Of a stretch of DNA of 7,961 nucleotides, positions 1 to 5,676 are shown piece by piece; the first letter of the stretch is position 1, and each line of letters starts with the position of its first letter. The notes under the pieces are model-generated. The model made no database searches and was not told where the DNA came from. It saw only the letters and a list, made by a program, of their open reading frames with translations. Both the position numbers and the translations under genes were made by a program. Source of the DNA: Svornostia sp051306365 (GTDB lineage Bacteria > Actinomycetota > Thermoleophilia > Solirubrobacterales > Solirubrobacteraceae); assembly GCA_051306365.1 (NCBI GenBank), contig JBPPNC010000198.1, positions 1 to 7,961 of the forward strand, read 5' to 3'.

Positions 1-129
1 CGATCACGCTGACGGTGTCCGGGCGCAAGCGGTGCGCGTCAGGGTTGGGGTTCGCGTACACGCGGGTTGCGGATCCGGTTCGGCGGTCGGTCGAACTTGA
101 ATCCGCTGAAGCGTCCGGGATCGTGCTGA
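1..129 (+). pseudogene. 3' end of a frameshifted W-x-x-W-G family secreted protein gene
   Basis: Two short reading frames join into the typical C-terminus of the small secreted family found three more times in this window. In frame 3, bases 3-68 read ITLTVSGRKRC followed by ASGLGFAYTRV. Frame 1 then continues from base 70 as RIRFGGRSN, LNPLKRPGSC and a stop at 127-129. Removing one base near 66-69 gives YTRVRIRFGG, which matches YTRVRFRFSG in the gene at 1960-2376. The bases match too: tacacgcgggt occurs at 57-67 and again at 2284-2294. The S-x-x-R-x-C motif before YTR and a Cys just before the stop are both family features. The N-terminal part lies outside the window. The break is either a real inactivating frameshift or a sequencing or assembly error; no slippery run explains it as programmed frameshifting. 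Neither frame alone looks like a gene. Confidence 0.62.
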
Positions 130-145
130 GCCGGCATACGCCGGC
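130..145 (+). terminator. hairpin directly after the broken gene
   Basis: A perfect six-base-pair stem (gccggc, loop atac, gccggc) begins at the base after the TGA at 127-129. No U-tract follows, which is common for hairpin terminators in very GC-rich actinobacteria. Its position supports the view that the reading frame ending at 129 is, or was, a real gene. It is only a structural prediction, and GC-rich DNA makes six-base stems by chance fairly often. Confidence 0.4.
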
Positions 146-671
146 CTCCGGTCGGGTGCGACCAGGATTTGGCGCTCGGCGCGCAGCTCGCGACGGCCGG
201 TGGCGCGCCATTCCAAGCCGAGCGTTGGTCCGAACCCTATCCACGCCGAGACCGTCAGTGGTCGCACTGATCGCCTCGGCGTCAGCGAAAGCCACGGCAT
301 CGCCTGCGCTTGATCGACGGCGAACAAAGATGAGACGACCTGACTGCTATGGGGGAACCTAACGCGACCCTATGCGGCTGAGCGATCGGCCGGCAGGGCA
401 CTGATTGATACCCCCTGACGGGATGCCAGACGCGAACTCCGTCTCGCTCGCTGCAGTTGGCAGCGGGGAGGACCCGCTGCTCCGGAATCCTCTGGCGGTG
501 GCGAGACTGCGACGTCCACATCGCCTACGGCGAACCCTGCCGCCGTCGAGCAAGGCCGGCAGGTAGCGACGCCGAAGAGCACGTGGAGGGCGAGACCGTA
601 GAACGCGGTGAGAAACGACCTGGAGCCGAGCGGTGTTGTCGGTCGGCTGTCTCCGCCATAGGCTGCGCGAC
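146..671. other. about 525 bases with no convincing gene
   Basis: Open frames exist on both strands. Plus 15-362 and 457-675 and minus 4-327, 359-691 and 370-684 are the longest. They overlap one another, and I saw no Shine-Dalgarno site suiting those I checked (minus 4-327 would start at TTG). They lack clear GC3 bias, and I recognise no domain in them. A minus-strand frame stays open from about base 343 to the left edge, but it reads through the recognisable plus-strand pseudogene and is probably its shadow. The composition is less GC-rich than the right half of the window. The last part must carry the promoter of the gene at 672, but I cannot pick out a trustworthy -35/-10 pair. Confidence 0.5.
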
Positions 672-1193
672 ATGAATCGAGCATTGCTCACGGTCCTGAT
701 CGTGGGAACGATGTCTGCCGGGGCTCCGGCGGCGCAAGCGACCGTGACGCTGACTCCGCGCGGAATCGGTCATCTGGAGATCGGGCAGACGGTCAAGCAG
801 GCGAGCAAGGCCAGCGGCCGGCGGATTGTGCTCCAGCCCGATGCGTTCGGCCCAGGGTGTCGGTACGCGCGGATTCCGAGCCTACGCGCCTACGCGATGT
901 TGAGCTACGGGCGGATCGTCCGGATCGACGTCTCCGCGCGCAGCTCGAAGGTGCGAGCGCTCGGCGGGATCGGTATCGGCGATGACGAACGCGCCGTGCT
1001 CGAGGAGTTCGGCCCGAAGGTAACCCGGACCCAGCACACGTATGTGCCGGAAGGCAGCTACTTGACCGTCGGCTGGCGAAGCGGTCGCTACAAGAACCGT
1101 GGGATCCGGTTTGAGACCGACGAAGAGGGGACTGTCTCGTCGTTCTACGCGGGCCGCCGCGACCAGATCCGTTACGTGGAGGGGTGCGCGTGA
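672..1193 (+). CDS. secreted protein of unknown function, 'GIGHLEIGQT' type
   Basis: The product has 173 residues. Residues 1-23 form a signal peptide with a likely cut after AQA. The mature part begins TVTLTPRGIGHLEIGQT, a G-[IL]-G-x-[LI]-x-I-G-x-[ST] opening that I recall from small exported or lipoprotein-like actinobacterial proteins which end in a x-EGC motif; this one ends VEGCA. Other landmarks are Cys63 (GPGCRYA) and Cys172, a likely disulfide pair, then GRIVRIDV (80-87), GIGIGDDE (99-106), IRFETDEEG (145-153) and a Ser/Phe-Tyr-Ala-Gly turn (156-161). I chose ATG 672 because it starts the signal peptide directly. An upstream GTG at 633 would add 13 residues before it. No good Shine-Dalgarno is visible (ctgcgcgac precedes the ATG). 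It stands alone, with non-coding DNA on both sides. The enzymatic or binding role is unknown. Confidence 0.85.
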   Translation: MNRALLTVLIVGTMSAGAPAAQATVTLTPRGIGHLEIGQTVKQASKASGRRIVLQPDAFGPGCRYARIPSLRAYAMLSYGRIVRIDVSARSSKVRALGGIGIGDDERAVLEEFGPKVTRTQHTYVPEGSYLTVGWRSGRYKNRGIRFETDEEGTVSSFYAGRRDQIRYVEGCA

Positions 1194-1206
1194 CCCGTCG
1201 GCGCTC

Positions 1207-1223
1207 GGCGAAAGCCGTTCGCC
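1207..1223 (+). terminator. hairpin after the 672-1193 gene
   Basis: Thirteen bases after the stop, ggcgaa (1207-1212) pairs perfectly with ttcgcc (1218-1223) over a five-base loop. A competing four-base stem with a GAAA tetraloop (cggc-gaaa-gccg, 1206-1217) overlaps it. No U-tract follows. The position suits a transcription terminator for the single gene upstream, but the structure is short. Confidence 0.35.
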
Positions 1224-1546
1224 AGGAGGCGATCCTCGTTGGTGGCTCTGCGTCGACGGCTGACCCGAAGCCATTTAAGTGAACGGCCGAGCAGTCGCTG
1301 GGTTCCAGCGTTCGTCGGAGGTCTCCGTCGACGGCTACGAGGCTCGGCAGAGCTCTTCGCGGAAATCAAGGCCTCCGTGAAGTCAGCCTGGCTCACGTTG
1401 GCCAACTCGACTGAACACTTGTCAGCCAGAGACAACATTTGACCCGGATCCTGTGTTCTGAGCGGGTGTCTCGCTGCGATGAGGTGTGCCGGTGGGACAC
1501 CTCTGGGCACTAGCTGATCGCACAGGGCATGTGTAGCGTTCGACGC
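1224..1546. other. about 320 bases without a gene, upstream of the plus-strand operon
   Basis: This stretch is noticeably richer in A and T than the genes around it (for example catttaagtgaac near 1272-1284 and gacaacatttgac near 1431-1443). A 67-codon plus frame (1239-1442) and a long minus frame (1172-1648) cross it. The first has no recognisable domain. The second overlaps the end of the 672 gene and the signal peptide of the next one, so both were rejected. The stretch should hold the promoter of the five-gene operon. TTGACC at 1439-1444 resembles a -35 box, but there is no good -10 box about 17 bases on. A strong inverted repeat is listed separately. Confidence 0.5.
1481..1503. promoter_or_regulatory. 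perfect 7-base inverted repeat upstream of the plus-strand operon
   Basis: GAGGTGT (1481-1487) and ACACCTC (1497-1503) are exact reverse complements separated by nine bases, centred about 55 bases before the chosen start at 1547. In DNA it has the form of an operator for a dimeric regulator. In RNA it would fold into a leader hairpin that could be extended by two pairs past one mismatch. The spacing fits either reading. No regulator gene is in the window and I recognise no known operator consensus. Confidence 0.35.
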
Positions 1547-1963
1547 ATGAAGCCTACGAGACCGTGCGCCCGCCGCCGTGGGGCGATTGCTGCCGCCGCT
1601 GCGGTCGCGCTCGCCTGCGTGCCGGCTGAAGCGCAGGCCAAGACACACGTTGTCTGCTACAGCTACGACAACAGCGACATTGGGTACTTCGAGAGACCCG
1701 GGAGCTGCGCGTTCCTTGTGAGTGGTGCCGACCCGATCAGTGCGAACATCGTCGACACGCTCAGCCTGAGGTGGCGCAACTGGGGCCGGCGGAGCGCGAC
1801 GGCCAACGGCATCCAGGCCGGAAGTGGCGGGTACCGCGTGAAGGCGAAGGTGATCCTGTCGGACCGCGAGCGATGCGACGCCGGCTTTATCTATCGGCGC
1901 GTCCGCGTACAGGTTCGGGGCGCGACGAAGTTCAACTTCCGGCTCACGGGCTGCTCGCTATGA
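1547..1963 (+). CDS. small secreted W-x-x-W-G family protein, copy A
   Basis: The product has 138 residues. Arg-rich residues 8-11 and an Ala/Val core (12-26) form a signal peptide with a probable cut after AEAQA, residue 31. The mature part has four Cys in the family layout: Cys37 and Cys54 before the motif, Cys110 in the SDRERC block, and Cys136 two residues from the end. The hallmark LRWRNWG (74-80) is followed by an A-x-A stretch (84-86) and a beta-rich tail in which IYRRVRVQV (115-123) matches the YTRVRF of copy B. I know this kind of protein as a family of short exported actinobacterial proteins of unknown function. An upstream in-frame ATG at 1529 would add six residues; 1547 gives the cleaner signal peptide, but neither start has a convincing ribosome site. 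The stop overlaps the next start by four bases (ATGA, 1960-1963), so translation is probably coupled. Codon use is less GC-biased than in the genes after 2460. Confidence 0.85.
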   Translation: MKPTRPCARRRGAIAAAAAVALACVPAEAQAKTHVVCYSYDNSDIGYFERPGSCAFLVSGADPISANIVDTLSLRWRNWGRRSATANGIQAGSGGYRVKAKVILSDRERCDAGFIYRRVRVQVRGATKFNFRLTGCSL

Positions 1964-2376
1964 CGTGGGGTCCGGTGCGGGCGGGCGGCCTGTTGGCCAG
2001 ATCCACGGCTGCTAGCGCCGCCATGGCGCTGCTGCTCCTCGTCTCCGCGGCGTCGGTGGCGCCGGCGGTGTCGACCCCGCGTCTGTACGAGAACAAGTAC
2101 AAGCCATCCGCGTACTGTCCCGCGAACCACACGTGCTTCAGTGGAGCGAGGTGGTCGTCGTGGGGCATGAAGCGGGCTGTGGCTACGGCGACCGCCCGTA
2201 ACAGCTACCCAGGTGGCGAGCAACGAACGGAGCGCATCAGGTTCACCTTCAGCCAGCCCCGGCGCCTTTGCGGTGGCCGCTACTACACGCGGGTCCGCTT
2301 CCGGTTCTCGGGAGACACGGCGTCGACCAGCGCGACCTTTAGCAGCGCTGCTGCCTGTGGCTGGACCGGGGCATGA
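1960..2376 (+). CDS. small secreted W-x-x-W-G family protein, copy B
   Basis: The product has 138 residues, the same length as copy A. A signal peptide spans about residues 1-38, with a long n-region and hydrophobic core AMALLLLVSAASVA (21-34) and a likely cut after PAVS. Family signature: Cys53 and Cys59, then ARWSSWG (63-69), alternating AVATATA (73-79), FSQPRRLCGG (97-106) with Cys104, YYTRVRF (108-114), and Cys133 near the end. Four cysteines suggest two disulfides outside the cell. The start is the ATG inside ATGA at the stop of copy A; the frame continues upstream in shadow, but only this start gives a signal peptide. Its own stop is also part of an ATGA (2373-2376). It is closer to the broken copy at 1-129 and to copy C on the minus strand than to copy A, judged by the PRR-x-C and YTR motifs. 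Function is unknown. Confidence 0.86.
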   Translation: MTWGPVRAGGLLARSTAASAAMALLLLVSAASVAPAVSTPRLYENKYKPSAYCPANHTCFSGARWSSWGMKRAVATATARNSYPGGEQRTERIRFTFSQPRRLCGGRYYTRVRFRFSGDTASTSATFSSAAACGWTGA

Positions 2377-2445
2377 ACTCGACTGTCGGCAGCGGCAGTC
2401 ACCCGAGATTCATGCTCGGCGGCTTGGCCCCGGTTGAGCAGATCT

Positions 2446-2451
2446 GGAGAA
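2446..2451 (+). promoter_or_regulatory. Shine-Dalgarno site that favours the 2460 start
   Basis: GGAGAA lies eight bases before GTG 2460. It is the clearest ribosome site among those of the plus-strand operon. It favours the internal GTG over the ATG at 2373, which has only gaccggggc in front of it. Confidence 0.55.
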
Positions 2452-2459
2452 GCCTCGCG

Positions 2460-3602
2460 GTGCGAGCATCCCGAATCGTGCTGCTGACGGCCGCTGCAGC
2501 AGCGCTGGACGTCGCACCCGCGGCTGGGCAGTCGCAAGCCCTGGCTCCGCAGGTCGCCTTCGCCGACGCCGCGACGCTGCCTGACATCGGACCAGGGCCC
2601 CGACGCGTCACGGTTTGCGTGGTCGACTCCGGGACGGATCCCGACTCGGTGCTTCAGCACGCGCTCACCGAGCGGATCGGGGTCGACAACGGGTCCGGAC
2701 GGGTCAACACGCCGCGGGACCACCTGCGTCGCCGCCACGGGACGCTCGTCAGCCAGGTGGTCGCCGGAACCGGGCCGACGCTGCGCGCCGGGATCTGGCC
2801 GCTGGCGAAGCTCCGCACGGTCGCGGCGTTAAACCGCCGGGGCCGCTTTGACTGGGCGTCGGTGGCGCTCGGCATCCACGGGTGCCTCACGGACCCGCAG
2901 GTCCTCGTGATCAACCTCTCGCTCGGCCGGCCCGGCGGCGGCGTGCCGGCCGATGTCGAGACCGCGCTGGCTCGTGCGCGCACTGCGGGCGTCAACGTCG
3001 TCGTCTCCGCAGGCAACACCGCCGCCGCGCCGGTCAGCGGGTTCGACAGCAGCCCGGGGGTCATCAGCGTCGGCGGCGTGGACGCGTCAGGGCGCCTGTG
3101 CTCGAGCAGTCACAGCCGTCCCGACGTGCTCGGCCTCTCGTGCGGCGTACGGGTCACGGACGCGGCCGGCGCGCCGCTGCTGCGCAACGGGACGAGCTTC
3201 GCGGCGCCGCAGGTGTCCGCGGTTCTGGCGGCGATCCGCGGCCACGCCCCCGCCCTGACGGCCGACCAGGCCGCGCGGGCGCTGATCACGGGCGCGAAGC
3301 GGACGTCGTTCGCCCCGATCGTCAACGCGCGCGGCGCGCTGCACGCGGCGGGCGTCGATCTGCCGCCCTCGGCGCCGCTGCCGAAGCCGGTCGTCTCGGC
3401 CCGGTCGCGCGGCGGTCAGCTGCGGATCACCGTGTCGAATCGCCCCTCGTACGCGACCATCGTGGTGGGGCGCGGCGGCGAGGATCTGCGGCGCACGATC
3501 GCCCGGTCGTTCCGCGTCCCCGCGCGCGGGGGCCCCGTTCGGGTGATGTTCGAGCTCGGCGGCGTCCGCTCGGTGGCCGTGGCCGTCGGCGGATCGCGAT
3601 GA
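2460..3602 (+). CDS. secreted subtilisin-like serine protease (S8 family)
   Basis: A 380-residue exported peptidase of the subtilase fold. The catalytic triad is complete: Asp56 in VCVVDSGTD, His93 in RRHGTLVSQVVAG and Ser246 in NGTSFAAPQVSA. The oxyanion Asn186 lies in VVVSAGN. The signal peptide is residues 1-23 (core IVLLTAAAAA, cut near PAAG-QS). There is no long propeptide, only about 25 residues before the core. Cys53/Cys142 and Cys214/Cys228 could form two disulfides. After the fold ends near residue 300, a short Pro stretch leads to a beta-rich tail of about 70 residues (311-380) with no protease motif. The GTG at 2460 is chosen for its ribosome site and immediate signal peptide. The frame opens at ATG 2373, which overlaps the previous stop as ATGA and would give 409 residues with a 29-residue lead of weaker codon bias, so the longer form remains possible. 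The stop overlaps the next gene by four bases. It may cut or mature co-exported proteins, but the target is unknown. Confidence 0.9.
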   Translation: MRASRIVLLTAAAAALDVAPAAGQSQALAPQVAFADAATLPDIGPGPRRVTVCVVDSGTDPDSVLQHALTERIGVDNGSGRVNTPRDHLRRRHGTLVSQVVAGTGPTLRAGIWPLAKLRTVAALNRRGRFDWASVALGIHGCLTDPQVLVINLSLGRPGGGVPADVETALARARTAGVNVVVSAGNTAAAPVSGFDSSPGVISVGGVDASGRLCSSSHSRPDVLGLSCGVRVTDAAGAPLLRNGTSFAAPQVSAVLAAIRGHAPALTADQAARALITGAKRTSFAPIVNARGALHAAGVDLPPSAPLPKPVVSARSRGGQLRITVSNRPSYATIVVGRGGEDLRRTIARSFRVPARGGPVRVMFELGGVRSVAVAVGGSR

Positions 3603-4456
3603 GCGCGCTTCGGCGGGTGGCCCTGGCCCTGCTTGTCCTCGGGGCGTCGCTCATCGCCGCCCCCGCGCCGGTCTTCGCCTGCGGGGGCGTCCGCCATGCG
3701 AGTGCGCGCAGCATGCCGGACAAGGCGGGGCGCGCGCCGTTGATCATCGGCGATTCCACGCTGCTGCTCACGGTCTCGCGCTTCGGGCGGCTCGGGATCG
3801 AGGCCGACGCGCGCGGCTGCCGGCAGTTCAGCGAAGGGCTGAGGATCCTGCGCGCGCGGCGTGCGCGCGGCAGCCTCCCGGCCGTGGTGATCGTCGCGCT
3901 CGGCGCCAACGGGCCGATCGCCCGCGGGCAGGTCGGCGAGGCGCTGCGCATCATCGGCCGCCGCCGGATCCTCGTGCTGGTGACGCCGCGCAACTCGGGG
4001 GCGAGCCGAGCGCGGATGCGCGCGGCGGCGCGCGCCCATCCGGACCGCGTGGTCGTCGCCGACTGGCGCCGTCACAGCGCGAGGCGCGGCGGGTGGTTCG
4101 CCGGGGACGGCCTGCACGTCAGCCACAGCGGATCGCGCGGGTTCGCGCGGTTCGTGCGGCGGGCGGTCGCCCCGCTGGCGTTCCCGCCGGTCAAGGCGCT
4201 GCGGCTGCCGCGACACAGCGATGACGCGCGGAAGGCCTGCGGCCGCGTTCGTCGTCGCGGAGACGCGGTGCGCGTGTTCGTGATCCACGGGGCCTCGCGC
4301 CTGACCTGCCGTCGGGCGCGGTCCATCGCGCGCCGCCCCGCGCTTGCCGGACGTCCGGGATGGACCGTCTACGACGTGCGGCGCACCGACGCCGGCCCGT
4401 GGACGTGGGTGCTCGCGCGCGGCGATCGTCGCGCGGTGATCGGGATCGTCGGCTGA
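3599..4456 (+). CDS. secreted SGNH hydrolase (OatA-like C-terminal type) with a cysteine-domain tail
   Basis: The product has 285 residues. The signal peptide covers residues 1-27 (core VALALLVLGASLIAA). Mature residues 45-190 show the SGNH esterase/acyltransferase blocks: LIIGDST with nucleophile Ser53, CRQFSEG (74-80), ALGANGP with Asn104, VTPRN (128-132), VADW (153-156), and AGDGLHVSHSG with Asp170 and His173. This block layout resembles the SGNH half of OatA-type peptidoglycan O-acetyltransferases, but the membrane acyltransferase-3 half is absent, so an exported O-acyl transferase or esterase on a wall or surface glycan is the best guess. Cys28 and Cys74 may pair. Residues 205-285 form a second domain with Cys214, LTCRRAR (Cys237), GWTVYD (254-259) and WVLARGDRRAV, resembling the repeats of the minus-strand 203-residue protein. 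It starts in an ATGA overlap, and GGCGGA sits just before the ATG. The CapA-like gene follows after 10 bases. Confidence 0.85.
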   Translation: MSALRRVALALLVLGASLIAAPAPVFACGGVRHASARSMPDKAGRAPLIIGDSTLLLTVSRFGRLGIEADARGCRQFSEGLRILRARRARGSLPAVVIVALGANGPIARGQVGEALRIIGRRRILVLVTPRNSGASRARMRAAARAHPDRVVVADWRRHSARRGGWFAGDGLHVSHSGSRGFARFVRRAVAPLAFPPVKALRLPRHSDDARKACGRVRRRGDAVRVFVIHGASRLTCRRARSIARRPALAGRPGWTVYDVRRTDAGPWTWVLARGDRRAVIGIVG

Positions 4457-4466
4457 GGCGATCACC

Positions 4467-5654
4467 ATGTCGAGCATGCGCATGCGACCATGCCTGGCCT
4501 CCGTTCTGACGCTGCTGCTTGCGGCGGGCGCAGCCGGCGACGCCCTCGCGGCGGACGCGGTCGCGCCCGGGGCGAGGCTCAAGGCGCCATCTGCAGTCGC
4601 GCTCGGTGGGGCGCTCGACGTCCGCAGCACGGGGCTGAAGCGCCCTGTGCGCATCGAGCAGCGCACGGCAGAAGGGTGGTCGCCGGCCGGCGAGCCGATC
4701 AGGGAGATGGGCGCCGCCACCACACTCCGCGCGCAGATGACGGAGCAGCGATGGCGGTTGCGCGGCCGCGGCGCGGACGGCCGGGTATCGCGCGCATCTA
4801 CGGTCAGCGTCCGCCCGCTCGTGCTCGCCGCGGTGGGGGACATCAACTTCGGTGACGGGCCCGGTGCGGAGATCGCCGCGCATGGCCCGGGCTACCCGTG
4901 GGCGAGCGTCGGCGCCCGCCTCAAGCGCGCCGATCTCGCGTTCGGCAACCTGGAGTGCGCGGTCAGCCTGCGGGGCTCGCCGCAGGAGAAGATGTTCACG
5001 TTCCGCGGGCGCCCCTCGTCGCTGCGGGCCATGGCGACTAACGCGGGCATGGACGTCGTGAACCTCGCCAACAATCACGCGGGCGATTACGGCGACCTCG
5101 CGCTGCTGGACACGCTGCGCACCGCGCGCGCCGCCGGGGTCGTCACCGTCGGCGCCGGGGCGACCGCGGACGCCGCCTATCGACCGCAGGTCGTCGAGCG
5201 CCTCGGTCTGAGGATCGCGTTCGTCGGCTTCTCGACGATCCTCCCGTACGAGTTCCAGGCGGTCGGCGACAACCCCGGCACCGCGTGGGGCCACGCCGCG
5301 CGGGTTCGCGCCGGCGTGCGCCGAGCCCGGGCGGACGCCGACGTGGTGATCGCAACGTTCCACTGGGGGATCGAGAAGGACACGACCGAAAGCGCGGAGC
5401 AGCGCGCGCTCGCGGCGCTCGCGCTGCGCTCCGGGGCGACGGCGGTGATCGGCGCGCATCCCCACGTCCTGCAGCCGATCCGTCGCCCGGCCGGGAGGCT
5501 GATCGCCTACAGCCTCGGGAATTTCGTGTTCTCGGCGGCGAGCCCGGGCACGCAGCGCACGGGGATCCTGGACGTGCGCCTCGGCGCGGGACGGGTCGTC
5601 GGCTCGCGGTTCACGCGGGCCACGATCCGCGCGAGCCGTCCGGTGCTGGGCTGA
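4467..5654 (+). CDS. secreted CapA-like protein (metallophosphatase fold)
   Basis: The product has 395 residues. The signal peptide spans 1-29, with a cut near ALA-AD. Residues 35-115 form a beta-rich, Ig-like lead domain of unknown role. From 118 the CapA core follows with its landmarks: AAVGDINFGD (Asp125), FGNLECAVS (Glu163), VVNLANNHAGDYG (Asn203, His204), FVGFST, HWGIEKD (His299), GAHPHVLQP (His331, His333) and IAYSLGNFVF. These are the expected metal-site residues of the calcineurin-like fold. CapA/PgsA proteins are linked to poly-gamma-glutamate capsules in Bacillus, but no ligase genes (capB/capC type) are present here, so capsule synthesis should not be assumed. The start ATG has GAGG at 4455-4458 overlapping the stop of the previous gene, at good spacing. 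It is the last gene of the plus-strand operon and meets a second CapA-like gene head-on. Confidence 0.9.
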   Translation: MSSMRMRPCLASVLTLLLAAGAAGDALAADAVAPGARLKAPSAVALGGALDVRSTGLKRPVRIEQRTAEGWSPAGEPIREMGAATTLRAQMTEQRWRLRGRGADGRVSRASTVSVRPLVLAAVGDINFGDGPGAEIAAHGPGYPWASVGARLKRADLAFGNLECAVSLRGSPQEKMFTFRGRPSSLRAMATNAGMDVVNLANNHAGDYGDLALLDTLRTARAAGVVTVGAGATADAAYRPQVVERLGLRIAFVGFSTILPYEFQAVGDNPGTAWGHAARVRAGVRRARADADVVIATFHWGIEKDTTESAEQRALAALALRSGATAVIGAHPHVLQPIRRPAGRLIAYSLGNFVFSAASPGTQRTGILDVRLGAGRVVGSRFTRATIRASRPVLG

Positions 5655-5660
5655 CCCAAG

Positions 5661-5676
5661 GCCGCGCGATCGCGGC
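5661..5676. terminator. bidirectional hairpin between convergent CapA genes
   Basis: gccgcg (5661-5666), loop cgat and cgcggc (5671-5676) form a perfect six-pair stem. It lies just after the plus-strand stop (5652-5654) and directly abuts the minus-strand stop (5677-5679), filling most of the 22 bases between the genes. Being symmetric, it can serve both operons. There is no U-tract on either side. Confidence 0.5.

Noticed and set aside
4..346. Minus-strand frame open to the left edge, with N-P-N-x-D-x-H resembling the metal-binding start of zinc ABC transporter binding proteins
   Set aside because: The residues before it do not fit that family, and the same bases encode the better supported plus-strand family remnant.
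370..684. Minus-strand frame with a hydrophobic run, possible small membrane protein
   Set aside because: It ends over the start of the secreted protein at 672, has weak codon bias and overlaps other equally long frames.
1172..1648. 158-codon minus-strand frame across the gap before the operon
   Set aside because: It overlaps the end of the 672 gene and the signal peptide of copy A, is rich in Arg and has no known motif.
2882..3598. Long upstream extension of the SGNH frame
   Set aside because: It is inside the protease gene in another frame and is Arg/Ala-rich. The ATG at 3599 gives a signal peptide and a ribosome site.
3416..4846. 476-codon open frame on the minus strand
   Set aside because: It lies opposite the end of the protease, all of the SGNH gene and the start of CapA, all of which have clear motifs and signal peptides. 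Its product is Arg/Pro/Ala-rich with no domain, the usual shadow in GC-rich DNA.
4191..5465. 424-codon open frame on the minus strand
   Set aside because: Antisense shadow of the SGNH tail and the CapA-like gene; low-complexity Arg/Ala/Gly-rich translation.
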